From assembly GCF_031181555.1 (NCBI RefSeq), contig NZ_JAPSKQ010000018.1:1-58288 (forward strand): DNA of 58,288 bases. The letters are read 5' to 3'. Shown piece after piece: positions 7,581 to 21,756 of this stretch; the first letter of the stretch is position 1, and the number at the start of each line of letters is the position of its first letter. The position numbers were made by a program, and so were the translations under genes. The notes under the pieces are model-generated. The model saw only the letters and a list, made by a program, of their open reading frames with translations. It searched no databases and was not told the origin of the DNA. Origin of the DNA: Streptomyces sp. (GTDB taxonomy: Bacteria > Actinomycetota > Actinomycetes > Streptomycetales > Streptomycetaceae).

Positions 7581-8711
7581 ATGACTCACACCCCGCAGCC
7601 CTCCCGCCCCCTCCGCGTCCTGGCCGCCATGTCCGGCGGGGTCGACTCCGCCGTTGCCGCCGCCCGCGCGGCCGAGGCGGGCCACGACGTGACCGGCGTC
7701 CACCTCGCGCTCTCCGCGAACCCGCAGTCGTTCCGTACCGGCGCGCGGGGCTGTTGCACCATCGAGGACTCGCGCGACGCCCGCCGTGCCGCCGACGTCA
7801 TCGGCATCCCGTTCTACGTGTGGGACCTCGCCGACCGCTTCCGCGAGGACGTCGTCGAGGACTTCGTCGCCGAGTACGAGGCCGGCCGCACCCCGAACCC
7901 CTGCCTGCGCTGCAACGAGAAGATCAAGTTCGCCGCGCTGCTGGACAAGGCGCTCGCGCTCGGCTTCGACGCCGTCTGCACCGGCCACTACGCCAAGGTG
8001 GTCCTGCGCGAGGACGGCACGCGCGAGCTGCACCGCGCCTCCGACATGGCCAAGGACCAGAGTTACGTCCTCGGCGTGCTGGACGACCGTCAGCTCGCCC
8101 ACGCGATGTTCCCGCTCGGCGACACGGTCACCACCAAGGAGGAGATCCGCGCGGAGGCGGAGCGCCGCGGACTCGCCGTCGCCAAGAAGCCCGACTCGCA
8201 CGACATCTGCTTCATCGCCGACGGCGACACCCAGGGCTTCCTCGCGAACCGCCTCGGCAGGGCGGAGGGCGACATCGTCGACGAGTCGGGCGCCAAGGTC
8301 GGCACGCACGAGGGCGCGTACGGCTTCACCATCGGCCAGCGCAAGGGCCTGAGGATCGGCACCCCCGCCCCCGACGGCAAGCCGCGCTACGTCCTCGACA
8401 TCTCCCCGGTGACCAACACGGTCACCGTCGGCCCGGCGGCCTCCCTGGACGTCAGCGCCCTGACCGCGATCAGGCCCCGCTGGTGCGGCGCCGCCCCGGC
8501 CGGCCCCGGCACCTACACCGCCCAGCTGCGCGCCCACGGCGGCGAGAGCGAGGTGACGGCGGAACTCGTCGGCGACGAGCTCCGGGTCCGCTTCACCGAG
8601 CCCGTCCGCGGCGTCGCGCCCGGCCAGGCGATCGTGCTGTACGACGGCACGCGCGTGGTCGGCTCGGCGACGATCGCGTCGACGGTGCGCGCGACGGCCG
8701 GCGTGGCCTGA
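7581..8711 (+). CDS. mnmA: tRNA-specific 2-thiouridylase MnmA
   Basis: Enzyme adding sulfur at C2 of the wobble uridine of tRNA-Lys, -Glu and -Gln, using ATP and a persulfide sulfur. The 376 residues begin with the PP-loop SGGVDSAV (about residues 18-25). The two catalytic cysteines are visible in [12 protein letters not shown] and [10 protein letters not shown]. The central domain has [12 protein letters not shown], and a C-terminal beta-barrel ends near residue 370. GGAGGGG precedes ATG 7581. Placement near a cysteine desulfurase gene fits the need for a persulfide donor. Confidence 0.96.
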   Translation: MTHTPQPSRPLRVLAAMSGGVDSAVAAARAAEAGHDVTGVHLALSANPQSFRTGARGCCTIEDSRDARRAADVIGIPFYVWDLADRFREDVVEDFVAEYEAGRTPNPCLRCNEKIKFAALLDKALALGFDAVCTGHYAKVVLREDGTRELHRASDMAKDQSYVLGVLDDRQLAHAMFPLGDTVTTKEEIRAEAERRGLAVAKKPDSHDICFIADGDTQGFLANRLGRAEGDIVDESGAKVGTHEGAYGFTIGQRKGLRIGTPAPDGKPRYVLDISPVTNTVTVGPAASLDVSALTAIRPRWCGAAPAGPGTYTAQLRAHGGESEVTAELVGDELRVRFTEPVRGVAPGQAIVLYDGTRVVGSATIASTVRATAGVA

Positions 8712-8716
8712 GACCG

Positions 8717-8733
8717 GCCGGGGCCCGCCCGGC
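8717..8733. terminator. Short GC hairpin between converging mnmA and hydrolase genes
   Basis: GCCGGG (8717-8722) pairs with CCCGGC (8728-8733) around a 5-base loop in the 28-base gap between two converging stops. Position and pairing suggest a weak bidirectional terminator. Confidence 0.45.
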
Positions 8734-8739
8734 ACCCGC

Positions 8740-9519
8740 TCACCGCGCGAAGAACTCCGCCAGCACCGGCGCCAGGACGTCCGGTTCGACCATGTGGGTC
8801 TGGCCCTCCAGGGTGCGGTACGCGCCCCGGGGGACCGCGTCCGCGATCGCCCGCGCGGCCTCGCGCATCCACGCCGGGCTCTGATCGCCCGCGATCGCCA
8901 GCACCGGCACGCGGATCGACGACAGCAGCTCCCGGGGGACGCTCCCGTCGCCCATCACGGCGTCGTCGTACGCGAGGCTCGGGGCGAGGGACTCCATCCC
9001 GGCCCACAGGGGGGACTGCCGGGCGCCCTGGATCACCGCCTCGCCCAGTCCGGTCAGCCGCAGGAAGAGCTCCACCGCGTCCCCGCGCCGCCCCTCGGCC
9101 AGCGCCGCCGTCAGCCGCTCGGTGTACCGCGCGCGCTCCCTCAGATCGTCCTCGGACATCGCGTACGGCGTCTCGTACACGGCGGCGTGGCGCACCGGCA
9201 GCCCGCTCGCCGCCGCCCTGAGCGCCAGCGCGCCGCCCGAGGAGACGCCGTACAGCGACGCCTCGCCGCCCACCGCCTCGATCAGCGCCGCCAGGTCCTC
9301 GACCTCGCGCTCCACCGCGTACGGCGCGGTGTCCCCGCTCGTACCGCGGCCCCGGCGGTCGTACACGACGACCCGGAACCGCTCCGAGAGCGGCGCGGCC
9401 AGCGGCGCCACCGTGGCACCCGTCGACATCGCGCCGCTGACGAGGACGACCACGGGACCCCGTCCGGCGCTCTCGTACCCGAGGGAGGTGCCGTCGCGCG
9501 AAAGGATGTTCTTGTCCAT
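8740..9519 (-). CDS. Alpha/beta-fold hydrolase
   Basis: A 259-residue protein with the complete alpha/beta hydrolase plan: oxyanion-region LVSGAMSTG, YDRRGRGTSG, nucleophile elbow YGVSSGGAL (Ser near residue 93), acid candidate in AIAGDQSP, and catalytic His in GQTHMVEP. No signal peptide is seen, so it is probably cytosolic. It starts at ATG 9519 with no strong binding site nearby. It converges on mnmA and looks monocistronic. Substrate (ester, lactone or epoxide) cannot be deduced. Confidence 0.88.
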   Translation of the reverse strand: MDKNILSRDGTSLGYESAGRGPVVVLVSGAMSTGATVAPLAAPLSERFRVVVYDRRGRGTSGDTAPYAVEREVEDLAALIEAVGGEASLYGVSSGGALALRAAASGLPVRHAAVYETPYAMSEDDLRERARYTERLTAALAEGRRGDAVELFLRLTGLGEAVIQGARQSPLWAGMESLAPSLAYDDAVMGDGSVPRELLSSIRVPVLAIAGDQSPAWMREAARAIADAVPRGAYRTLEGQTHMVEPDVLAPVLAEFFAR

Positions 9520-9615
9520 GTCGGACCAGACTGCCGCACGGCACGGACTTCGTCGGTGAGGCGGACGGCGCGTCCGCCGATCGCACCCTCTTCTCCGCGG
9601 CCGCCCCCTACGCGC

Positions 9616-9939
9616 TCACCGCACTTCCACCTCGTAGAAGCAGAGGTGGTCCTTGATCTGCGCGACGTCCGGCTTCGGATCCGGGTACGCCCAGACCAGG
9701 TCGGCCGCGTCGGGCAGCGACCAGTAGGACGCGGTGCCCTTGAAGGGGCAGTGCGTGCGCGTCCCGGAGGGCGTCAGCAGGTCGAGCCGTACGTCCTCCG
9801 GCGGGATGTAGTACCGCGGGGGACAGCCCGTCTCGCGCAGCACCAGCGCCCGGTCGCTCCGGGCCAGCACCTGCTCGCCGTGCACCACGCGCACGTGCCG
9901 TCCGCTCTCCTCGATGGTGATCCGATGCCCGACCGTCAC
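9616..9939 (-). CDS. DUF427 domain protein
   Basis: A 107-residue protein matching the DUF427 pattern: HVRVVHGEQVLARSDRALVLRETGCPPRYYIPPEDVRLDLL, then THCPFKGTASYWSL and ending CFYEVEV. GTG 9939 is preceded by GAGGAGGGA, which fixes the start. It is divergent from a methyltransferase gene, 74 bases away. The family's biochemical role is unknown; its compact beta fold suggests ligand binding. Confidence 0.9.
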   Translation of the reverse strand: MTVGHRITIEESGRHVRVVHGEQVLARSDRALVLRETGCPPRYYIPPEDVRLDLLTPSGTRTHCPFKGTASYWSLPDAADLVWAYPDPKPDVAQIKDHLCFYEVEVR

Positions 9940-10013
9940 GATCGTCCCTCCTCGGGTAGCCGACTCACCGGTTACAGCGCACGCTGAAGCGGAGTTCTTC
10001 CCGAGGAGGTCCC

Positions 10014-10817
10014 ATGGGAGCCAAGGAGCCCGGCAGGAACCGCGCCGGCCTCGCCTACCGGGTCCGCTACGCCCTGCGCCACCCGGAGCGCGTCCCCGCC
10101 CACGCGCGGCGCGCCCTGCGGGACGCCTGGCTGCGGCTGCTCCACCGCGACCACATCGCCTACTACCGCGCGGTGATGGCCTCCGACGCCGCCCGCAGCG
10201 CCGAGGCCGCGGTGGGCCACAACCCCTCGCGCGAGCAGTGGGCCAGGATCGGCCGGATGCAGTTCGACTATCTGGTGCGGCACGGTCTGAAACCGCACCA
10301 CCGGATGCTGGAGATCGGCTGCGGCAACCTCCGCGCGGGCCGCCTGTTCATCGACCACCTGGAGCCCGGCCACTACTACGGCATCGACATCTCGCCGCAC
10401 ATCCTGCTCGCCGCCCAGGACACCCTCGTCCGCGAGGGACTCCAGGCCAAGCTGCCCCACCTGACGCTCGCGAACGACCTGACCCTCGCCTTCCTGCCCG
10501 ACGGCCACTTCGACGTCGTGCACGCGCACAGCGTCTTCTCGCACTCGCCCCGGCACGTCATAGAGGAATGCTTCGCGCACGTCGGCAGAGTGCTCGCGCC
10601 GGGCGGGTTCTTCGACTTCACCTTCGACCGCACGGAGGGCGAGGAGCACCAGGTGCTGCACGAGGACTTCTACTACCGGACGGAGACGCTCGTCGGACTG
10701 GCCGCCAGGTACGGGCTGTCGGCGCGGTTCATGGACGACTGGGAGGAGCTGCCGCACCGGCAGTCGAAGATCCGGCTGACCGCGATGCCCGACCGGGCCC
10801 GTACTGTGGGTCCGTGA
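10014..10817 (+). CDS. Class I SAM-dependent methyltransferase
   Basis: A 267-residue protein. An N-terminal Arg-rich helical stretch of about 90 residues precedes a Rossmann methyltransferase core with motif I LEIGCGNLRAG, acidic motif II YYGIDISPHIL, and motifs DGHFDVVHAHSVFSH and RVLAPGGFFDFTF. GAGGAGG precedes ATG 10014. The stop overlaps the next start (GTGA), so it is cotranslated with the LOG-family gene. The methyl acceptor is not identifiable. The basic N-terminus might contact membrane or nucleic acid, which is speculation. Confidence 0.85.
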   Translation: MGAKEPGRNRAGLAYRVRYALRHPERVPAHARRALRDAWLRLLHRDHIAYYRAVMASDAARSAEAAVGHNPSREQWARIGRMQFDYLVRHGLKPHHRMLEIGCGNLRAGRLFIDHLEPGHYYGIDISPHILLAAQDTLVREGLQAKLPHLTLANDLTLAFLPDGHFDVVHAHSVFSHSPRHVIEECFAHVGRVLAPGGFFDFTFDRTEGEEHQVLHEDFYYRTETLVGLAARYGLSARFMDDWEELPHRQSKIRLTAMPDRARTVGP

Positions 10818-11353
10818 ACATCTGCGTCTTTCTCTCCGCCGCCGACCTCGACGAACGCTACACACGCCCCGCGCGGGAGTTCGCGCGGCTGCTGGGCAAG
10901 GGCGGGCACACGCTCGTCTGGGGCGGCTCGGACGTCGGCCTGATGAAGGTCGTCGCCGACGGGGTGCAGGAGGCGGGCGGCAGGCTCTGCGGCGTCTCGG
11001 TGGAGTTCCTCGCGGCGAAGGCACGCGACGGCGTCGACGAGATGGTGATCGCGAAGGACCTCGCCGAGCGCAAGAGGCTGCTGCTGGAGAAGGCCGACGC
11101 CGTGGTGATCATGGTGGGCGGCACCGGCACCCTCGACGAGGCGACCGAGATCCTGGAGCTGAAGAAGCACGGGCACACCGACAAGCCGGTGGTCCTGCTC
11201 AACACGGCGGGCTTCTACGACGGGCTCAAGGAGCAGTTCCGCCGCATGGAGGACGAGGGCTTCCTGCCCCGCCCACTGTCCGACCTGGTGTTCTTCGCCG
11301 AGGAGCCGGTGGGGGCGCTGGCGTACCTGGAGGAGACCCGCGGCGTGGCGTGA
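10814..11353 (+). CDS. LOG-family (TIGR00730) nucleotide phosphoribohydrolase-like protein
   Basis: A 179-residue Rossmann-fold protein of the group once annotated as lysine decarboxylase. Characterised members hydrolyse cytokinin or other nucleoside 5'-monophosphates to free base and ribose phosphate. The hallmark GGxGTxxE loop is present as VGGTGTLDE, and the leading Pro common in the motif is replaced by Val. LVWGGSDVGLMKVVADGVQEAGG is the nucleotide-binding N-terminal part. The GTG start overlaps the methyltransferase stop by four bases. Activity is inferred from family membership. Confidence 0.85.
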   Translation: MNICVFLSAADLDERYTRPAREFARLLGKGGHTLVWGGSDVGLMKVVADGVQEAGGRLCGVSVEFLAAKARDGVDEMVIAKDLAERKRLLLEKADAVVIMVGGTGTLDEATEILELKKHGHTDKPVVLLNTAGFYDGLKEQFRRMEDEGFLPRPLSDLVFFAEEPVGALAYLEETRGVA

Positions 11354-11380
11354 GCGCGCGGTGATGCGAGCATGGCGGGT

Positions 11381-12070
11381 ATGGCTACACATGTGATCAC
11401 CGGGGCCGGCTCCGGCATCGGCGCGGCCGTCGCCCGCCGTCTGCACGCGCGGGGGGACGTCCTCGTGCTGCACGCGCGCGACGCGGGCCGCGCGAAGGAG
11501 CTGGCGGCCGAGTTCCCCGGCTCCAGGACGCTCGTCGGCGACCTGGCGGACCCCGACCGGCTCAGCTGGGCCTTCTCCCACCAGTCGCTCCCGGACCGGG
11601 TCGACTCCCTGCTGCACATCGCCGGCGTGGTGGAGCTCGGTCCGGTCGGCGAGCTCACCCCGAAGACCTGGCGCCACCAGATCGACGTCAACCTGATCGC
11701 CCCCGCCGAGCTGACCCGGCACTTCCTGCCCCAGCTCCGCGCGAGCCGCGGCCACGTGGTCTTCGTCAACTCCGGTGCCGGTCTGAACGCCCACGCCGAC
11801 TGGTCCGCGTACGCGGCCTCCAAGCACGGCCTGAAGGCCCTCGCCGACTCCCTGCGCCACGAGGAGCACGCGAACGGCGTCCGCGTCACCTCCGTCTACC
11901 CCGGCCGCACCGCGAGCCCCATGCAGGCCAAGGTCCACCGGCAGGAGGGCAAGGAGTACGACCCCGGCAGGTGGATCGACCCCGAGTCGGTCGCCACGGC
12001 CATCCTGATGGCCCTGGACCTGCCCCGGGACGCGGAGGTCAACGACCTGACGGTGCGACCGGGGCGCTGA
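11381..12070 (+). CDS. Short-chain dehydrogenase/reductase
   Basis: A 229-residue classical SDR. The cofactor motif is TGAGSGIG at residues 7-14, followed by LLHIAGVVELG in place of NNAG, a serine in FVNSGAG, and the YAASKHGLK active-site Tyr/Lys motif. The Arg in HARDAGR after beta-2 suggests NADP(H) preference, which is inference. The start is taken at ATG 11381. An in-frame ATG at 11372 would add three residues, and neither has a strong binding site. It lies 27 bases after the LOG-family gene and may be cotranscribed with it. Confidence 0.88.
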   Translation: MATHVITGAGSGIGAAVARRLHARGDVLVLHARDAGRAKELAAEFPGSRTLVGDLADPDRLSWAFSHQSLPDRVDSLLHIAGVVELGPVGELTPKTWRHQIDVNLIAPAELTRHFLPQLRASRGHVVFVNSGAGLNAHADWSAYAASKHGLKALADSLRHEEHANGVRVTSVYPGRTASPMQAKVHRQEGKEYDPGRWIDPESVATAILMALDLPRDAEVNDLTVRPGR

Positions 12071-12101
12071 ACCCGGCGGAATCGTTCCGTAGGCTCTACG
12101 G

Positions 12102-15319
<3,218 letters not shown>

Positions 15320-15578
15320 CGGTTGAAGCCCGCCCTATCGGCGCATACCAGATGCATACGGGTGGCCGGGGCGCATTCGGGCAACCGTCGGCGACCGGTG
15401 CCCGTGGAAGCCTTCTGCGGCCTACTGTTGAGACATGCGCCTGCCGTGCCCAGTTGCGGTCGGGGCAACTCCGCACTCGTGAAGGGTCCGGGGAAGGGCT
15501 TTCCACCGCGGAGCCGCTGAGGGTTGTCGGGCATCGGGCCGCGTGGCGTGGGCACCGCCGGCTGTGAGAGGGACGGGA

Positions 15579-17834
15579 ATGGAACCGACCGAGAGCGCCG
15601 CCCCGGGCTCACGGCTGCGCCTGCGCCGCCTGGCGGTCGCATGGCGGCGCGGCCGTGGGGACGGGCGGCCCGCGGGGCGGCCGGGTGCGCGGGAGCGCAC
15701 CGCCGCGGCCACCGCGGACGCGCCCGGCGCCGGGCAGTCGGCCGCCGGGCACGGCCCCGGACTGTCCGAGGCGGACACGGAACGGCACCCGTCCTGGCCC
15801 GCGTTCCCCACGGCGGTCGTCGCGGCGGCCGGCTTCGTGCTGGGCGCCGGCTTCCTGCGGGCGTTCACCGGCGGTCACGCGCTCTTCCCGTCCGGGACCG
15901 TCGGCTGGTCCCTGGCCGTGCTGACCGGGATCGTCGTCGGCCACCTGGTGATGCTGGGCCGCTCCCGCTGGTGGGGCGGCACCGGCTCGGGCGCCGCCCT
16001 CACCCTCGCCGTGCTGCTGCTGTACGGCTGGGTCCCGGCCGGCATGGTCAGTCTCACCGTCGTGGTGCTGGTCGGCACGGCCCGCAGGGGCCGCTGGCGG
16101 CAGGGCGTCCTGCACGGCGCGGTGGACCTGCTCGGCATCGGCGCCGGCGCCCTGGTGCTGGCCGCCTTCGGCTCCGTACCGTCCGTCGAGTCGCCGTCGA
16201 CTCCGGACACCTGGACGCTCTACACCGCCCCCGGTGTGGTGCTGGTCGCCGCCGCCTACCTCACGGTGACCCGCTTTCTGCTCTGGTACCTGCACGCACC
16301 GCGCGCCGGACTCCCCACCGTCGCCCGCACCGCCCTGCTCAGACAAGGCCTGGTCGCGGTCGCCCTGCTGGGCATAGCGCCCCTGGTGTGCGTGGTCGCG
16401 GTCGCCAAGCCGGTGCTGCTGCCGCTGTTCTCCATTCCGCTGATCGCCCTCGACTCCACCCTGTGGATAGCCCGCGCCCGGGCGGAGGAGCAGCTGCGCG
16501 ATCCGCTGACCGGACTGCCCAACCGGCAGTGGCTGCTGGAGCGCATCTGGACCGCGCTCGACGACGCCGAGCGCATCGACGCCCGCGCCGCCCTGGTGCT
16601 GATCGACCTCGACCGTTTCCGATCGGTCAATGACACCCTCGGTCATCTCGCCGGTGACCGGCTGCTGCTCCAGACGGCCGACCGGCTGAGAGCGGCCCTG
16701 CCGCGCGGGGCGGAGGCCGCGCGGCTGGGCGGTGACGAGTTCGCCGTCTTACTGCCCGTCGCCGACTCCACGACGTCCGCGACCCGCATCGCCCGCAGCC
16801 TGGTCGCGGCCCTCGGCGCCCCGCTCGACCTCGACGGTCTCACCCTCGTCCTGGAGGCGAGCGCGGGCGTCGCCGTCTTCCCCGACCACGCGCTCGACGC
16901 GGAGGGACTGCTGCGGCGGGCGGACGTGGCGATGTACCAGGCCAAGCGGGACCGCACGGGCGTCGAGGTCTACGAGTCCAAGCGCGACTCCAACACCCCC
17001 GACCGGCTCGCGCTGCTGGGCGATCTGCGCCGGGCCCTGGACGCCCGCGAGGTCCAGCTCCACTACCAGCCCAAGGTCCGCTTCGACGGTCAGGTCGCGG
17101 GCCTGGAGGCCCTGGTCCGCTGGGTGCACCCGGAGCGGGGCAAGGTGCCGCCGGACGAGTTCATAGCGATCGCCGAGTCCTCCGGGCTGATGCCGTACCT
17201 CACCGAGTACGTGCTGGAGACCGCGCTCGGGCAGGTCGCCGAGTGGCGTGCGCAGGGCCTGTTCGTACCGGTCGCGGTCAACGTCTCCCCGCGCGACGTC
17301 CACACCCCCGGCTTCGCCGGCTCCGTCGCGGCCCGGCTGGCCCGGCACGGCGTCCCGGCGGGAGCCCTCCAGCTGGAGATCACCGAGCACGTCCTCCTGG
17401 AGGACCCGCAGCGCGCCGCCGACACCCTGAACGCCCTGACCGGGCACGGCGTGAAGATGTCCCTGGACGACTTCGGCACCGGCTACTCCTCCCTGGTGCA
17501 CCTGCGGCGGCTGCCGGTCAGCGAGCTGAAGATCGACCGTTCCTTCGTGGCCCGGCTGGCCGTCGACACCGAGGACGCCGAGATCGTGCGCTGCACCGTC
17601 GACCTCGCCCACTCGCTCGGTCTGCTCGTCGTCGCCGAGGGCGTCGAGGACGACGAGACCTGGGAGCGCCTGCGCGACCTCGGCTGCGACGCCGTCCAGG
17701 GCTGGCTGGTCGCGGCCGCGATGCCGCCCGACGAGACCACGGCCTGGCTCCTCGCCCGCGGCTCCCGCGGCTGGCAGCGCCCCGCGGCGGCGCTGCCCGC
17801 CGCCGCGGGGGACGACACGGGGCGGGTCGGCTGA
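15579..17834 (+). CDS. rmdB: Membrane GGDEF-EAL c-di-GMP turnover protein (RmdB-like)
   Basis: A 751-residue protein. A basic N-terminal stretch is followed by several membrane helices (about residues 80-310), then a GGDEF domain with intact GGDEF at 384-388 and an EAL domain with intact EAL at 510-512, EITEHVLLED, DDFGTGYSSL, LKIDRSF and VAEGVE. Both synthesis and hydrolysis of c-di-GMP are therefore possible. From gene order and architecture I take it as the S. coelicolor RmdB (SCO5495) counterpart, a phosphodiesterase affecting development. ATG 15579 has GAGAGGGA upstream. A leucine TTA codon lies in frame at 16749 (residue 391), right after the GGDEF motif. That makes translation dependent on the bldA tRNA. 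The 259-base upstream gap holds no gene. Confidence 0.92.
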   Translation: MEPTESAAPGSRLRLRRLAVAWRRGRGDGRPAGRPGARERTAAATADAPGAGQSAAGHGPGLSEADTERHPSWPAFPTAVVAAAGFVLGAGFLRAFTGGHALFPSGTVGWSLAVLTGIVVGHLVMLGRSRWWGGTGSGAALTLAVLLLYGWVPAGMVSLTVVVLVGTARRGRWRQGVLHGAVDLLGIGAGALVLAAFGSVPSVESPSTPDTWTLYTAPGVVLVAAAYLTVTRFLLWYLHAPRAGLPTVARTALLRQGLVAVALLGIAPLVCVVAVAKPVLLPLFSIPLIALDSTLWIARARAEEQLRDPLTGLPNRQWLLERIWTALDDAERIDARAALVLIDLDRFRSVNDTLGHLAGDRLLLQTADRLRAALPRGAEAARLGGDEFAVLLPVADSTTSATRIARSLVAALGAPLDLDGLTLVLEASAGVAVFPDHALDAEGLLRRADVAMYQAKRDRTGVEVYESKRDSNTPDRLALLGDLRRALDAREVQLHYQPKVRFDGQVAGLEALVRWVHPERGKVPPDEFIAIAESSGLMPYLTEYVLETALGQVAEWRAQGLFVPVAVNVSPRDVHTPGFAGSVAARLARHGVPAGALQLEITEHVLLEDPQRAADTLNALTGHGVKMSLDDFGTGYSSLVHLRRLPVSELKIDRSFVARLAVDTEDAEIVRCTVDLAHSLGLLVVAEGVEDDETWERLRDLGCDAVQGWLVAAAMPPDETTAWLLARGSRGWQRPAAALPAAAGDDTGRVG

Positions 17835-18043
17835 CGCACGCGTACGGCGCGGACCCGTGAAGCCTCCGCCGGCGTGCGGCCCCTCGGGCCTCCTCGGGAC
17901 GCCGGTGTCCGCGGCCCGGAAAAGAGGGAGGGGGCCCGCCGGCGCGGCCGGCCGCACCCTCCCGCCGGACAGGGCCCCGGGCCGTGCGACGCGCTGCCGC
18001 GCCGCCCACCGGCAGGCCCTCCCGCACGGCCCCGGGCAAACCG

Positions 18044-18075
18044 TTTCACGGGCACGGCCTCCCGACCCATAGGAT
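18044..18075 (+). promoter_or_regulatory. Candidate promoter of the gatCAB operon
   Basis: TAGGAT (18070-18075) is a good actinobacterial -10 hexamer, 39 bases before the gatC start. TTTCAC (18044-18049) is a weak -35 candidate at a rather long 20-base spacing. The remaining 280-base gap upstream of gatC shows GC-rich sequence with no gene. Confidence 0.4.
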
Positions 18076-18114
18076 TGGGCCAAACCACACACACTCACCC
18101 CAGAGGATCGCTGC

Positions 18115-18411
18115 ATGCCTGGCATCACGCGCGAGGAGGTCGCCCACCTCGCCCGGCTGGCGCGTCTGGAGCTGAAGCCCGAAGAGCTCGACCACTTCGC
18201 AGGCCAGCTGGACGACATCATCGGCGCGGTGGCCCGCGTCAGCGAGGTCGCCGACCAAGACGTACCGCCGACCTCGCACCCGCTCCCGCTGACGAACGTC
18301 ATGCGCCCGGACGAGGTCCGTCCCTCGCTCACCCCCGAGCAGGCGCTCTCCGGCGCCCCGGCCCAGGAGCAGCAGCGTTTCAAGGTGCCGCAGATCCTGG
18401 GGGAGGACTAA
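18115..18411 (+). CDS. gatC: Asp-tRNA(Asn)/Glu-tRNA(Gln) amidotransferase subunit C
   Basis: Small stabilising subunit of GatCAB, which makes Gln-tRNA(Gln) and Asn-tRNA(Asn) from mischarged precursors. The 98 residues have the typical start [17 protein letters not shown], then [12 protein letters not shown] and the C-terminal [12 protein letters not shown] precedes ATG 18115. First gene of the operon; gatA starts 6 bases after its stop. Confidence 0.96.
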   Translation: MPGITREEVAHLARLARLELKPEELDHFAGQLDDIIGAVARVSEVADQDVPPTSHPLPLTNVMRPDEVRPSLTPEQALSGAPAQEQQRFKVPQILGED

Positions 18412-18417
18412 GCAGTC

Positions 18418-19907
<1,490 letters not shown>

Positions 19908-19911
<4 letters not shown>

Positions 19912-20147
19912 GTGCACTGACCAAGGCCAAGGGCTTCAAGAAGTCCCGGTCCGGTACGTACCTGTCCATGGCCGCCACCGCGTTCGGCGCGGTCGGCGTC
20001 GCCAAGCGGCTGAAGAAGGCCCGCGTCGAGAAGGACACCCTGGTCCTGATCGACGCCACCGTGTCCGCCGCCGCGATCGTCACCGGCCTCGCCATCCTCT
20101 ACCGCGAGCTGAAGCGGCTGGGCGACGACGACGTCCTGCTGGGCTGA
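19908..20147 (+). CDS. Small membrane-associated protein embedded between gatA and gatB
   Basis: A 79-residue protein whose GTG start overlaps the gatA stop by four bases, with GAGGAGG ten bases upstream. The N-terminus is basic ([11 protein letters not shown]) and is followed by a weakly hydrophobic segment ([11 protein letters not shown]), a basic stretch and a clear hydrophobic helix (about residues 48-64). It ends acidic (DDDVLLG). No known GatCAB subunit has this form. Overlap and codon use show it is a real, cotranslated gene. No family is recognised, so its role is unknown. Confidence 0.85.
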
Positions 20148-20162
20148 GAGGGAAGTTTCACC

Positions 20163-21677
20163 GTGACCACCACGACCGACCTGGTGTCGTACGAGGACGC
20201 GCTGGCGTCGTACGACCCCGTCATGGGCCTCGAGGTCCATGTCGAACTCGGCACCAAGACCAAGATGTTCTGCGGCTGTTCGACCGCGCTCGGCGCCGAC
20301 CCGAACACCCAGACCTGCCCCGTCTGCCTCGGCATGCCCGGCGCGCTCCCGGTCGTCAACGCGACCGGCGTCGAGTCCGCGATCAAGATCGGTCTCGCGC
20401 TGAACTGCGAGATCGCCGAGTGGTGCCGCTTCGCCCGGAAGAACTACTTCTATCCGGACATGCCGAAGAACTTCCAGACCTCCCAGTACGACGAGCCGAT
20501 CGCCTTCAACGGCTACCTCGACGTGCAGCTGGAGGACGGCGAGACCTTCCGCGTGGAGATCGAGCGCGCCCACATGGAGGAGGACACCGGCAAGTCGACG
20601 CACGTCGGCGGCGCCACCGGCCGTATCCACGGCGCGTCCCACTCCCTGCTCGACTACAACCGCGCCGGCATCCCGCTCATCGAGATCGTCACCAAGCCGA
20701 TCGTCGGCGCCGGCGAGCGCGCCCCCGAGGTGGCGAAGGCGTACGTCCGTGAGCTGCGCGAGCTCATCCGGGCGCTCGGCGTGTCCGAGGCCCGCATGGA
20801 GATGGGCCAGATGCGCTGCGACGTGAACCTGTCGCTGATGCCGAAGGGCGCCGACAAGTTCGGCACCCGCTCCGAGACCAAGAACGTGAACTCGCTGCGT
20901 TCCGTGGAGCGCGCCGCACGCTTCGAGATCCAGCGGCACGCGGCCGTGCTGAGCAGCGGCGGCACCATCGTGCAGGAGACCCGGCACTTCCACGAGGACA
21001 CGGGGTCCACCACCTCGGGCCGCGTGAAGGAGGAGGCCGAGGACTACCGGTACTTCCCGGAGCCCGACCTCGTGCCGGTCGCCCCGTCCCGCGAGTGGGT
21101 CGAGGAGCTGCGGGCCGCTCTGCCCGAGCTGCCGCTGGTGCGCCGCAACCGGCTCCGCGAGGAGTGGGGCGTCTCCGCCACCGACATGCAGTCGATCCTC
21201 AACGCCGGCGCGCTGGACCTGATCGTGGCCACGATCGACGCCGGTGCCGACGCGGCCTCCGCCCGCAAGTGGTGGATGGGCGAGCTGGCCCGCAGCGCCA
21301 ACGAGTCGGGCAAGGCGCTGGACGAGCTGGCGATCACGCCGGCCCAGGTGGCCCGGGTCGCCGAACTGGTCACCAAGGGCGACCTGAACGACAAGCTGGC
21401 CCGTCAGGTCATCGAGGGCGTCCTCGCGGGCGAGGGCACCCCGGACGAGGTCGTCGACAAGCGCGGACTGAAGGTCGTCTCGGACGAGGGCGCGCTCACG
21501 GCGGCCGTGGACGAGGCCATCGCCGGCAACCCGGCCATCGCGGACAAGATCCGCGGCGGCAAGGTGGCCGCGGCCGGCGCGCTGGTCGGCGCGGTCATGA
21601 AGGCCACGCGCGGCCAGGCGGACGCGGCCCGCGTCAAGGAACTGATCCTGGAGAAGCTGGGCGTCAGCGAGGGCTGA
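20163..21677 (+). CDS. gatB: Asp/Glu-tRNA amidotransferase subunit B
   Basis: Kinase/transamidase subunit that activates the mischarged aminoacyl-tRNA and binds its acceptor end. The 504 residues begin with [19 protein letters not shown] and [16 protein letters not shown], where the cysteines form the metal site. Further on are the [19 protein letters not shown] and [17 protein letters not shown] motifs. The C-terminal YqeY-like tail runs to the end. GGGAAG lies upstream of GTG 20163. A 17-bp terminator hairpin follows 28 bases after the stop. Confidence 0.97.
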   Translation: MTTTTDLVSYEDALASYDPVMGLEVHVELGTKTKMFCGCSTALGADPNTQTCPVCLGMPGALPVVNATGVESAIKIGLALNCEIAEWCRFARKNYFYPDMPKNFQTSQYDEPIAFNGYLDVQLEDGETFRVEIERAHMEEDTGKSTHVGGATGRIHGASHSLLDYNRAGIPLIEIVTKPIVGAGERAPEVAKAYVRELRELIRALGVSEARMEMGQMRCDVNLSLMPKGADKFGTRSETKNVNSLRSVERAARFEIQRHAAVLSSGGTIVQETRHFHEDTGSTTSGRVKEEAEDYRYFPEPDLVPVAPSREWVEELRAALPELPLVRRNRLREEWGVSATDMQSILNAGALDLIVATIDAGADAASARKWWMGELARSANESGKALDELAITPAQVARVAELVTKGDLNDKLARQVIEGVLAGEGTPDEVVDKRGLKVVSDEGALTAAVDEAIAGNPAIADKIRGGKVAAAGALVGAVMKATRGQADAARVKELILEKLGVSEG

Positions 21678-21705
21678 CACCCGGGGACCGCCGGGGACCG
21701 ACCGC

Positions 21706-21743
21706 ACGAGGGGGACGCATCGAGCCCGATGCGTCCCCCTCGT
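21706..21743. terminator. 17-bp bidirectional terminator
   Basis: Perfect inverted repeat 21706-21722 / 21727-21743 with a 4-base loop, between the converging gatB and methyltransferase genes. No T-run follows on the plus strand. This is one of the strongest hairpins in the window. Confidence 0.9.
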
Positions 21744-21756
21744 CGTGGTCACGCGG

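Noticed and set aside
12071..12101. Cobalamin or SAM riboswitch before the MetE-like gene
   Set aside because: Only 31 bases separate the genes and no conserved box is visible.
15320..15578. Small gene or RNA between ligA and the RmdB-like gene
   Set aside because: Short open frames here lack ribosome binding sites and normal codon use; no tRNA or riboswitch features were seen. Probably promoter DNA.
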